Shown: positions 1-6,609 of the stretch, one piece after another | How the letters are laid out: every line of letters begins with the position of its first letter | Position numbering within the stretch: position 1 is the stretch's first letter | NCBI GenBank assembly: GCA_045561575.1 | Contig: JBJKXM010000016.1 | Span: 1 to 13,424, forward strand | Direction of reading: 5' to 3' | Source: GCA-002715885 sp045561575 | GTDB taxonomy: Bacteria > Bacteroidota > Bacteroidia > Flavobacteriales > BACL11 | Length of the DNA: 13,424 bases | Translations under genes and position numbers: made by a program | The notes under the pieces: generated by a model | The model's database searches: none | What the model was told of the DNA's origin: nothing | What the model saw: the letters and a program-made list of their open reading frames with translations, nothing else

Positions 1-2286
1 CTTATCGGATTTGGTTTATTCTACACAAAGAAAAATAACAAACCAATGTACAACACATTGATTTTGTCTTTTATGATGCTTCTAATTGGATATTCCTCTT
101 TTGCTGTCTTGGTAGTTAGATCAAACTCAAATCCGCCAATTGACGAAAACAATCCTGAAGATGCTGTTGGACTTTTATCATATCTTAAACGAGAACAGTA
201 CGGAAGTTGGCCAATAGTGTATGGGCAATACTTTAATGCAAAACTTGATAATAAAAAACCATACTTAGATGGAAATCCAGTGTATGCAAAAGATGAAAAC
301 AAAGGAAAATATGTCATTATTGATGATCGCAAAAAGTCAATTCCAAATTTTAGTGACAAGTACAAAACATTCTTTCCAAGAATGTGGAGTAACACACAAT
401 CTAGACATGCCTCAGGCTACAAGCAATGGGCGGGCTTAAGAAATACTGAGAGAACCCCAACATTTAGCCAAAACCTTAAATATTTCTTCAACTACCAAAT
501 AGGATGGTCATATTTAAGATATTTTATGTGGAATTTTGCTGGAAGGCAAAATGACTACATGAATATGGATGGGAATTCACTTCATGGAAATTGGGAAAGT
601 GGAATATCATTTATTGACAATATGAGATTAGGAACTCCAGACAATACCCTTGCCCCTGATCATCTAGCAAAAAACAAGGCAAAAAACCATTACTATTTCT
701 TGCCTTTAATTTTGGGGTTAATTGGAATGTTTTTTCATTTCAAAAAACACAACAAAGATGCACTTGTTGTCATGTTATTTTTTCTATTTACAGGAGTACT
801 AATTATTATATATCTTAATGTTGTTCCTTTCCAACCACGAGAAAGAGATTATGCTTATGTAGGCTCATTTTATGCATTTTCAATATGGGTAGGTTTAGGG
901 CTTTTGGCTATCTATGACTTTTTAAAACAAAAAACGAATGCTCGAAATAGTATTATTGTAGCTACTACGATTTCTATGCTTGCCTCTCCTGTTCTGCTAG
1001 CTTCTGAAAATTGGGATGACCATGACAGATCGGGAAGGTATACAGCTCTTGAAGTTGCTAAAAATTACCTAAACTCTTGTGCTAAAAATGCTATTCTTTT
1101 CACTAATGGTGATAACGATACATTTCCTCTGTGGTATGCTCAAGAAGTTGAGGGAATTAGAACGGATATTAAAGTAGTGAACTTATCTCTATTTAATACC
1201 GACTGGTATATTGATCAAATGAAAAGAGCGTCATATGAAGCGGCTCCTATTCCTTCTTCACTGGAACATAATGACTATAGAAGAGGAACAAGAGACTATA
1301 CAATAATTCAAGAAAAATTCAAAGAACACAAGGACGTTGAACAAGTAGTTAAGTTTATCAATAGCAATAACACCAAGGCAATGATAAACACTTCTGCGGG
1401 TCTTAAAAACTATTGCCCAACTAAAAAATTAAAGTTAAAAGTTGATAAAGAAAAAGCCAAACAATTTGTACCTAAAGAATATCACTCAAAAATTGTTGAT
1501 GAAATAAAATGGAAACTAAAAGGCAATGGTATTTATAAGAACAAATTAATGGTGTTAGATATTCTGGCAAACTTTAATTGGGATCGTCCAGTTTATTTTG
1601 CAATTACTGTTGGAAGAGATAATTTTATGGGGCTTGAAAAATACTTCCAATTAGAAGGATTGGCTTACAGATTAGTTCCATATATTTCAAATGCTACTGA
1701 TGGTCAAACTGGAACAATCCATACTGAAGTAATGTATGATAATTTAATTAACAAATTTAATTGGGGAGGATTAAATAATTCTGACTTATACTTTGATGAA
1801 ACCAATACAAGAATGGTTATGAACTATAGAAATAATTATTCTAGACTAGCAGAAAATCTATTTATTAAGGGAGATACTACGCGAGCATTAGAAGTTATTG
1901 ATCGATGCTTGAGTGAATTTCCAAGAGAAGTTGTCAACCTAACCTATTTTACAATTCCAATTATTGACCTTTATTACAAATCTGAAGAATATGAAAAAGG
2001 AGATAAACTATTAGCTACAATGATTGATGACTATTTCAAAGAGTATTATTACTTATCAGATTTTGATAGAGGATCTGGTTTAAAACAAAATTTAAATATT
2101 GCCACGCAAGTATTGGGTAGTTTAACAAGGGTAATGCAAATTCATAACAGAGGAAATTCATCATTCAATTACTTTGAGGAAGATAATGTGTATTACAGGT
2201 CTAATGATACTTCAGATAAAGAAGAAATAGATTATTCTACATTTAGAATTAATACTTTTTTAGATGAGTTTTATGCTTTACAATAA
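1..2286 (+). CDS. DUF2723 family membrane protein (glycosyltransferase-like), 5'-truncated by window edge
   Basis: The reading frame is open from base 1, so the gene begins outside the window; 761 codons plus TAA are visible. The ATG at 46 is internal, because the residues before it (LIGFGLFYTKKNNKP) already read as membrane-protein sequence. Visible hydrophobic segments are LILSFMMLLIGY..., YYFLPLILGLIGMFF, VVMLFFLFTGVLIIIYL, YAFSIWVGLGLLAIY and IIVATTISMLASPVLLA, followed by a long soluble C-terminal half. The loop NPPIDENNPEDAVGLLSYLKREQYG and the segment FTNGDNDTFPLWYAQEVEGIRTDIKVVNLSLFNTDWY are typical of bacteroidete DUF2723 proteins, which are usually around 1000 residues or more. The family is related to protein O-mannosyltransferase-type glycosyltransferases, and the catalytic membrane core would lie mostly upstream of this window. 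A role in surface glycosylation is inference. The deacetylase gene follows after 3 bases, suggesting co-transcription. Confidence 0.9.
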   Translation, partial: LIGFGLFYTKKNNKPMYNTLILSFMMLLIGYSSFAVLVVRSNSNPPIDENNPEDAVGLLSYLKREQYGSWPIVYGQYFNAKLDNKKPYLDGNPVYAKDENKGKYVIIDDRKKSIPNFSDKYKTFFPRMWSNTQSRHASGYKQWAGLRNTERTPTFSQNLKYFFNYQIGWSYLRYFMWNFAGRQNDYMNMDGNSLHGNWESGISFIDNMRLGTPDNTLAPDHLAKNKAKNHYYFLPLILGLIGMFFHFKKHNKDALVVMLFFLFTGVLIIIYLNVVPFQPRERDYAYVGSFYAFSIWVGLGLLAIYDFLKQKTNARNSIIVATTISMLASPVLLASENWDDHDRSGRYTALEVAKNYLNSCAKNAILFTNGDNDTFPLWYAQEVEGIRTDIKVVNLSLFNTDWYIDQMKRASYEAAPIPSSLEHNDYRRGTRDYTIIQEKFKEHKDVEQVVKFINSNNTKAMINTSAGLKNYCPTKKLKLKVDKEKAKQFVPKEYHSKIVDEIKWKLKGNGIYKNKLMVLDILANFNWDRPVYFAITVGRDNFMGLEKYFQLEGLAYRLVPYISNATDGQTGTIHTEVMYDNLINKFNWGGLNNSDLYFDETNTRMVMNYRNNYSRLAENLFIKGDTTRALEVIDRCLSEFPREVVNLTYFTIPIIDLYYKSEEYEKGDKLLATMIDDYFKEYYYLSDFDRGSGLKQNLNIATQVLGSLTRVMQIHNRGNSSFNYFEEDNVYYRSNDTSDKEEIDYSTFRINTFLDEFYALQ

Positions 2287-2289
2287 GTC

Positions 2290-2931
2290 TTGTTTGTAAA
2301 AACACCCAGATTCCTTCAAAAAATCTTCACTAGTCTTAGGTGGAAAAATAAGACTAGAGAAAAAAAAATATGGCTTACATTTGATGATGGCCCTGAGGAA
2401 GAAGTAACTGAATTCATTCTTTTAACACTTAAAAAGCTTGAAATAAGAGCAACCTTTTTCTTAACTGGAGAGCAAATTAAAAAATACCCAGAACTAACAA
2501 AGCAAATTATAGAAGCGGGGCATATAGTTGGAAATCACTCTTTTTCTCATTTAGATGGATTTAAAACAAAAAAAGAAAAATACTTATATGATATAGAACT
2601 TTGTCAAAAATTAATAAATGAAAAACTAGTTGAACTGGGTATGTCTAAAAAATTAAGAATATTCCGCCCTCCTTATGGAAGAATCCTGCCTAAACAAATT
2701 AAATTATTAAAAGAGAAATATCAGCTGGTAATGTGGGATATTTTCAGTTGGGATTTTAAGAAAAATATCACAAAAGAAAAACTGCATAAAAATGTTATAG
2801 AAAGTGTAGAGGCAGGATCGATTATAGTTTTCCATAATAATCACAAAAGCTATAAAAACTTATTAATTTCTTTGGAGAGTATTCTAGTAAAATTAAAAAG
2901 TCAAGGCTATAGCTTTTCAACTACTTGGTAG
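2290..2931 (+). CDS. Polysaccharide deacetylase family protein (NodB domain)
   Basis: A 213-residue NodB-fold protein expected to remove N- or O-acetyl groups from a polysaccharide, probably with a divalent metal. The family motifs are in order: TFDDGP (Asp32 and Asp33, catalytic base and metal ligand), HSFSH (His83 and His87, metal ligands), RPPYG (126-130), WDIFSWDF (150-156) and IIVFHN with His182. No signal peptide or membrane segment is visible, so either the protein is cytoplasmic or the amphipathic N-terminus (MFVKTPRFLQKIFTSLRW) associates with membrane. The start is TTG, 3 bases after the DUF2723 stop. No ATG lies before the first motif, and the N-terminal residues look like those of related bacteroidete proteins, so TTG is the best choice. 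This position suggests translational coupling. The 3' end overlaps the convergent methyltransferase gene by 11 bases. The substrate (surface glycan or peptidoglycan) is unknown. Confidence 0.88.
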   Translation: MFVKTPRFLQKIFTSLRWKNKTREKKIWLTFDDGPEEEVTEFILLTLKKLEIRATFFLTGEQIKKYPELTKQIIEAGHIVGNHSFSHLDGFKTKKEKYLYDIELCQKLINEKLVELGMSKKLRIFRPPYGRILPKQIKLLKEKYQLVMWDIFSWDFKKNITKEKLHKNVIESVEAGSIIVFHNNHKSYKNLLISLESILVKLKSQGYSFSTTW

Positions 2932-3691
2932 CAATACAAAAATAATCTAAGCAATTTTCTGTTGATTCTAAGATTGAATAATCGTTAACTTTTACAGCAC
3001 CAACAACTTCTTCATTATCATATTTTAATTTTTTCCTATTTAGTCGATTTAAAATATCATACGGAATTTGCAACATCCATCTTGGTAGGATATATTGTAA
3101 ATTAAAAATATCAAAACGTGTAATCTTTTTTACAGATTCTTTATTTTTTTGATAATATTTCATGACCAAGTCATTACCATATACACCATTTACCTGACTT
3201 TTAGTAAAATATTTTTTTAAAATATCTTTCATTTCTTTGGGAGAATATTCTCTGATGTGCCATGGATTTCTTGAAAGAGACATTAACTTATTTGGAGTAG
3301 TAAGAAGTAATTTACCTCCAGGCTTAAGCACACGAAAAATTTCTTTTAAGAAATAATTATCATCCTGGATGTGTTCTATTACTTGAAATGTCACCACAAA
3401 GTCAACACTGTTTTCTTCAATATTTTTTAAAGGAGGGATTTCCATCTTATGAAAAACAATATCATAATTATTTCTAAGATCATCAGAAATAAAAGTATCA
3501 AACTTGTCTACTCCAATATACTTATTTGAAAACTTAGCTAATTCGCTAATTCCATATCCTTCTCCACACCCAATTTCCAAAACAGTTCCATTTACAATTT
3601 TTGCCGCCTCTTTATAAGCAATCATATGTCTTTGGAAAATAACATTTTCGGACGGATCTAAATGGGAACTTCTCTCTGCAGTTTGCATCAT
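2921..3691 (-). CDS. Class I SAM-dependent methyltransferase (Methyltransf_11 type)
   Basis: A 256-residue protein. The Rossmann-fold SAM-binding site is visible: motif I VLEIGCGEGYG (37-47), an acidic end of strand 2 at GVDKFD (Asp62), motif II DFVVTFQVIEHI (98-108) and post-II VLKPGGKLLLTTPN (121-134). The order fits small-molecule or glycolipid methyltransferases of the UbiE/BioC/Methyltransf_11 group; the substrate cannot be read from sequence. The C-terminal third (after about 140) is family-variable. Two adjacent ATG codons (3689-3691 and 3686-3688) are possible starts. It lies 32 bases downstream of xthA on the same strand, with a TATTTTTG promoter-like element in the gap, so it may be transcribed both from upstream and on its own. 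Its 3' end overlaps the convergent deacetylase gene by 11 bases. Proximity to DUF2723 and deacetylase genes would fit surface-glycan modification, but this is only context. Confidence 0.9.
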   Translation of the reverse strand: MMQTAERSSHLDPSENVIFQRHMIAYKEAAKIVNGTVLEIGCGEGYGISELAKFSNKYIGVDKFDTFISDDLRNNYDIVFHKMEIPPLKNIEENSVDFVVTFQVIEHIQDDNYFLKEIFRVLKPGGKLLLTTPNKLMSLSRNPWHIREYSPKEMKDILKKYFTKSQVNGVYGNDLVMKYYQKNKESVKKITRFDIFNLQYILPRWMLQIPYDILNRLNRKKLKYDNEEVVGAVKVNDYSILESTENCLDYFCIATK

Positions 3692-3706
3692 ATTTAATTT
3701 ACCTCA

Positions 3707-3714
3707 CAAAAATA
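3707..3714 (-). promoter_or_regulatory. Candidate -7 element TATTTTTG before the methyltransferase gene
   Basis: On the minus strand this reads TATTTTTG, a full match to the Bacteroidota -7 consensus TAnnTTTG. It sits in the 32-base gap between xthA and the methyltransferase ATG, leaving a leader of roughly ten bases. No clear TTTG -33 element is found at the usual distance, so this may be weak or fortuitous in AT-rich DNA. Confidence 0.4.
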
Positions 3715-3723
3715 AGAAAACTA

Positions 3724-4488
3724 TTATGCTAATTCTAATAGAACAGGGCAGTGATCTGAATGAACTGCTTTTGAAAGAATAACTGATCTTTTATATTTGG
3801 ATAAAAGTTTATCAGACATCAAAATATAGTCAATACGCCATCCTAAATTTTTAACTCTTGCATTAGCCCTGTAACTCCACCAGGTGTAATTATGAGGATC
3901 TTGATTTTCTATTCTAAAAACATCCACAAAACCACTGTCAATAAATTTTGTCATCCAATCTCTTTCCTCAGGCAAAAAACCAGAAGTGTTCTTATTTCGC
4001 ACAGGGTTATGAATATCGATTGACTTATGACAAATATTATAATCTCCACAAATAACGAGATTTGGAATATCCTTTTTAAGACTAGCTATATAATTTTCAA
4101 ATAAATCTAAAAACTTAAATTTAAAATCTTGCCTAATATCACCACTGCTTCCTGATGGAAAATAAACACTCATGACAGAAAAATCATTGTAATCTACTCT
4201 AATAATTCGTCCTTCAAAATCTATCTCTTCTATTCCACATCCATATTCAATATTTTTTGGCTTGATTTTACTCATTATCGCCACGCCACTATACCCCTTT
4301 TTTGTTGCAGAATGAATATAGCATTCAAATCCCAAATTATTAAACAAAGCATTATCAAATTGATCTGGCATTGCTTTAATTTCCTGTAGGCATACAATAT
4401 CTGGATTTACAGACTCTAACCATTTTGGCAAATCCTTCTTTATGGCAGCTCTTATGCCATTAATGTTATATGTAATGATCTTTGTAAT
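3724..4488 (-). CDS. xthA: Exodeoxyribonuclease III (AP endonuclease), apparent ATT start codon
   Basis: Exonuclease III of base-excision repair: it cleaves DNA 5' of abasic sites and removes 3' blocking groups, with Mg2+. From ATT at 4486-4488 the protein is 254 residues, the normal family length. Catalytic positions are present: Asn8 in TYNINGIR, Glu36 in CLQEIKA, Asp149 and Asn151 in CGDYNICH, the GWRIDYIL segment, and HSDH (Asp245-His246). The first ATG, GTG or TTG that could serve as the start is TTG at 4429-4431, which would delete the first 19 residues including catalytic Asn8 and the first beta strand. An in-frame TAA at 4501-4503 blocks any start further upstream. Initiation must therefore use a non-canonical codon (ATT 4486-4488 fits homologues best; ATA 4492-4494 and ATT 4498-4500 are alternatives), or the base call is wrong. 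It begins 2 bases after the stop of the coiled-coil gene. Confidence 0.9.
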   Translation of the reverse strand: MTKIITYNINGIRAAIKKDLPKWLESVNPDIVCLQEIKAMPDQFDNALFNNLGFECYIHSATKKGYSGVAIMSKIKPKNIEYGCGIEEIDFEGRIIRVDYNDFSVMSVYFPSGSSGDIRQDFKFKFLDLFENYIASLKKDIPNLVICGDYNICHKSIDIHNPVRNKNTSGFLPEERDWMTKFIDSGFVDVFRIENQDPHNYTWWSYRANARVKNLGWRIDYILMSDKLLSKYKRSVILSKAVHSDHCPVLLELA

Positions 4489-4490
4489 GG

Positions 4491-5384
4491 TTATCTCAAT
4501 TTAAAATCTGTTTCAGAAGTAAAGACATCATCTATGAAAATTTTAACTAGGTATTCTCCTTCTTCAAGAGGAATATATCTTTGCCAGTCTAAGCATACAA
4601 ATTCTTGTTTATTTTTATATTCTATTGAGGTTTTCGAAGAAAACATAGTTCCTTCGTTATTTAAAATAGTATCTGATGATGATAATATTTCATTTCTAGA
4701 ATTAACAAATTGAATTAGAACTTCTTTTTTTCCTGGATCAGCAATTAAATTTGCTGAAATATAAAAACATGTTCTTAAGGTTTGTGTTTTGGAGGCTGAT
4801 CTTGTTGAAACTTCTTTTCCTGTACTTCTATATCTGAAGGGTTCAACAGTTATATCTTTAATTTTAAGAGTAGACCCCATATTTACCTTTTCTGATAATT
4901 GAATATTTGTTTTGTTCAACTTATAATTTTTCCAGTTAATATCCTTATTTACTTTAATAACACTATCCTTTTCAGAACTTAATCTTTCAGTTACATAGTA
5001 CAATGAATCAATGTCTTTGACATAGTTTTGAGCTATTCTTTTAAGGTTATCTATTTTTTCTCTAGCCTCTTTTAGATCATTTTTTGTTCTGATTAAATTT
5101 CTTATTTCAGAAATTTGTTCTTGAATTAAAGAATCTTTTTGGAATAACTGTTCATTTAAATCTCCATATTCTTCTAGTAAATCATCATGTTCATCAATTA
5201 AATCATCAAGTTCATCTCTTAAAATATTTTTTTGTTCAATAAATTGGATTTTTAAATCCATTTGATGTTCCATTGTTTTCTTTTGATAAAATAAAAAGAA
5301 TACAAGAACAGTAACAATAATAAAAAGGAGAACAATTAATTTATTGTTCTTTAATCTAATTAAAAACGTGGAAAATAAATTCAT
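4491..5384 (-). CDS. Membrane-anchored coiled-coil protein of unknown function
   Basis: A 297-residue protein I cannot assign to a named function. Residues 1-14 are polar with several Lys and Arg, residues 15-33 (KLIVLLFIIVTVLVFFLFY) form one membrane anchor, and about 40-150 are highly charged heptad-like sequence rich in Leu, Ile, Asp, Glu and Lys (for example DELDDLIDEHDDLLEEYGDL), indicating a coiled coil. From about 165 a distinct, probably beta-rich C-terminal domain follows (GSTLKIKDITVEPFRYRSTGKEVSTRSASK, then CFYISANLIADPGKKEVLIQFVNS). Such proteins, with the SSGKEV-like and (E)N-IA-PGKK-like motifs, are widespread as hypotheticals in Bacteroidota, as far as I recall. The positive-inside pattern predicts a periplasmic coiled coil and C-terminal domain. 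It is the first gene of the run coiled-coil - xthA - methyltransferase. The stop codon lies 2 bases before the xthA start. Confidence 0.82.
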   Translation of the reverse strand: MNLFSTFLIRLKNNKLIVLLFIIVTVLVFFLFYQKKTMEHQMDLKIQFIEQKNILRDELDDLIDEHDDLLEEYGDLNEQLFQKDSLIQEQISEIRNLIRTKNDLKEAREKIDNLKRIAQNYVKDIDSLYYVTERLSSEKDSVIKVNKDINWKNYKLNKTNIQLSEKVNMGSTLKIKDITVEPFRYRSTGKEVSTRSASKTQTLRTCFYISANLIADPGKKEVLIQFVNSRNEILSSSDTILNNEGTMFSSKTSIEYKNKQEFVCLDWQRYIPLEEGEYLVKIFIDDVFTSETDFKLR

Positions 5385-5440
5385 CTAAAACTTAACTCTA
5401 AATAGAAATAAATATTGTTACAAGACAACATACAATTATA

Positions 5441-5475
5441 CAAAAAATCGGAACACATTTAAACGTGTTCCGATT
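5441..5475 (-). terminator. Intrinsic terminator downstream of tRNA(CAT)
   Basis: A perfect 11-bp stem (AATCGGAACAC at 5446-5456 with GTGTTCCGATT at 5465-5475) closes an 8-base loop. Reading the minus strand, the hairpin is followed directly by TTTTTT (complement of 5442-5447), the classic intrinsic-terminator layout. It starts 2 bases after the tRNA discriminator base, so it ends the tRNA transcript and insulates the coiled-coil gene downstream. Confidence 0.88.
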
Positions 5476-5477
5476 AG

Positions 5478-5551
5478 TGGGCCTAGCAGGGCTTGAACCT
5501 GCGACCCCTTGATTATGAGTCAAGTGCTCTAACCAGCTGAGCTATAGGCCC
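5478..5551 (-). tRNA. tRNA with CAT anticodon, probably tRNA-Ile2 (lysidine type), possibly elongator tRNA-Met
   Basis: A complete 74-base cloverleaf on the minus strand: acceptor GGGCCTA/TAGGCCC, D arm GCTC...GAGC, anticodon stem CTTGA/TCAAG with loop CTCATAA (anticodon CAT), T arm GCAGG-TTCAAGC-CCTGC, discriminator A. CCA is not encoded and must be added post-transcriptionally. It is not an initiator tRNA: the first acceptor pair is a G-C match and the anticodon stem lacks the three G-C pairs. C4-G69 and C5-G68, which are TilS recognition features of Ile2 in E. coli, are both present, whereas E. coli elongator Met has U4-A69 and A5-U68. The GGGCCTA acceptor also resembles tRNA-Ile(GAT). I therefore favour Ile2, whose C34 would be converted to lysidine to read AUA. 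The tRNA call is certain; the amino-acid identity is an inference. Confidence 0.93.
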
Positions 5552-5570
5552 TCATTATAAAAATGATATG

Positions 5571-5578
5571 CAAAACTA
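5571..5578 (-). promoter_or_regulatory. Candidate -7 element TAGTTTTG for tRNA(CAT)
   Basis: The minus strand reads TAGTTTTG, matching TAnnTTTG, and ends 19 bases before the first base of the tRNA, leaving a short leader. No convincing TTTG -33 box is seen 19 bases further upstream. It lies in the same 60-base interval that must also hold the start signals of the divergent HAD gene. Confidence 0.5.
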
Positions 5579-5611
5579 TCAAATTTGTTGAATTATCTAT
5601 AGCTTTACTCA

Positions 5612-6235
5612 GTGAAAAAAATAGATAATATTATTTTTGACTTAGGTAATGTAATTTTAGATATTGATTACCAAAGTACTATTAAAGCGTTTGAAAAGAT
5701 TGGCATAGAAAATGCTTCGATTTTATATTCAAAATCTTCACAAACAAAAATTTTTGATCAACTAGAAACTGGAAAAATCACCAAAGAAGATTTTATTTTA
5801 GAAATTCAAAAAATTATTCCAAAGGCTTCTAAATCCGAGATAATTAATGCATGGAATGCAATAATTAAAGATTTACCCGAATCTAGAATTGATATATTAA
5901 AAAACCTAAAAGATAAATTTTCAATATTTCTTTTAAGCAATACAAATTCAATTCATATAGATTATATTGTAAAAAAAATAGGGGGAGGGAAATATGACGA
6001 ATTTTATAATTTATTTGATAAAGTATATTATTCTCACGAGGTAAAACTAAGAAAACCAGATCCAAATATTTTTAAATTAGTAATAAATGAAAACAATTTA
6101 AAAATTAAAAACACATTATTTATTGATGATAGTATACAGCACATTGATAGTGCAAAAAAGCTTGGATTACAAACCTACCATTTAAACAATAGCATTGAAA
6201 GTCTTGAAACTATTTTTCCTGACATAATTCAATAA
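5612..6235 (+). CDS. HAD superfamily (subfamily IA) phosphatase, YihX-like
   Basis: A 207-residue haloacid-dehalogenase-fold hydrolase. Motif I is FDLGNVILDID, with nucleophile Asp10; the usual second Asp is Gly12, the same DLGNV form found in E. coli YihX, a sugar-phosphate (alpha-glucose-1-phosphate) phosphatase. Motif II is LLSNTN (Ser108), motif III is RKPDP (Lys147) and motif IV is FIDDS (Asp171, Asp172). The insertion after motif I (about 20-95) looks helical, as in the C1 cap of subfamily IA. The start is GTG at 5612: the sequence KKIDNIIFDLGN follows at once and no ATG precedes motif I. It is transcribed divergently from the CAT tRNA, and its last 26 bases overlap the 3' end of the epimerase gene on the other strand. 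The substrate is unknown; a small phosphorylated metabolite such as a sugar phosphate is likely. Confidence 0.9.
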   Translation: MKKIDNIIFDLGNVILDIDYQSTIKAFEKIGIENASILYSKSSQTKIFDQLETGKITKEDFILEIQKIIPKASKSEIINAWNAIIKDLPESRIDILKNLKDKFSIFLLSNTNSIHIDYIVKKIGGGKYDEFYNLFDKVYYSHEVKLRKPDPNIFKLVINENNLKIKNTLFIDDSIQHIDSAKKLGLQTYHLNNSIESLETIFPDIIQ

Positions 6236-6608
6236 GAACACCTAATGTGTCCTTTGGGTGTAAAAAACAAATTAGCTGATTATCTGCACCTTCCTTAGGA
6301 ATTTCATTAAGCACTCTAATACCCTCATTTTTTATACGCTGTATTTCAAAATAAATATCTGAAACCTTAATTGCAATATGATGAATTGCGCTATTATTAT
6401 TTCTTAGAAATTTTGAGATAGGACTGTCTTTTTCATTAGATTCGATTAATTCAATTTTAGACTCTCCTAAATCAAAAAAAGATGTTACAACATCTTCTGA
6501 TTCAACATATTCTGTTTTATAATTTGATTTACCTAAAATTAATTTAAAGATAGAATTTGCCTTTTCTAAATCCTCTACGGCTATCCCAATATGTTCAATT
6601 TTTTCCAT
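6210..6608 (-). CDS. mce: Methylmalonyl-CoA epimerase
   Basis: A 132-residue enzyme of the vicinal-oxygen-chelate (glyoxalase) fold that interconverts the 2R and 2S forms of methylmalonyl-CoA, linking propionyl-CoA and succinyl-CoA metabolism with methylmalonyl-CoA mutase. Two beta-alpha-beta-beta-beta halves are visible, starting at MEKIEHIGIAVEDLEKA and AIHHIAIKVSDI. Likely metal ligands are His6, a residue near SKIELIE (Glu53), His76 or His77, and Glu127 in GVLIELCQEK, an ending typical of the family. The ATG at 6606-6608 was chosen because the enzyme's conserved N-terminus starts there; the frame is open further upstream, but that part overlaps the PorP gene and has no family resemblance. 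The gene starts 1 base after the PorP stop, so it is the last gene of the T9SS-cargo operon. Its 3' end overlaps the HAD gene by 26 bases. No mutase gene is in the window. Confidence 0.92.
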   Translation of the reverse strand: MEKIEHIGIAVEDLEKANSIFKLILGKSNYKTEYVESEDVVTSFFDLGESKIELIESNEKDSPISKFLRNNNSAIHHIAIKVSDIYFEIQRIKNEGIRVLNEIPKEGADNQLICFLHPKDTLGVLIELCQEK

Positions 6609-6609
6609 A

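Noticed and set aside
46..48. ATG at 46 as a true gene start of the DUF2723 protein
   Set aside because: The frame is open to the window edge and known family members are much longer at the N-terminus; the ATG is internal.
21..395. 124-codon minus-strand frame within the DUF2723 gene
   Set aside because: It is antisense to the conserved family loop and has no motif or plausible start signals.
4429..4431. TTG as start of xthA
   Set aside because: It would delete the first beta strand and catalytic Asn of exonuclease III, although those residues are encoded in frame directly upstream.
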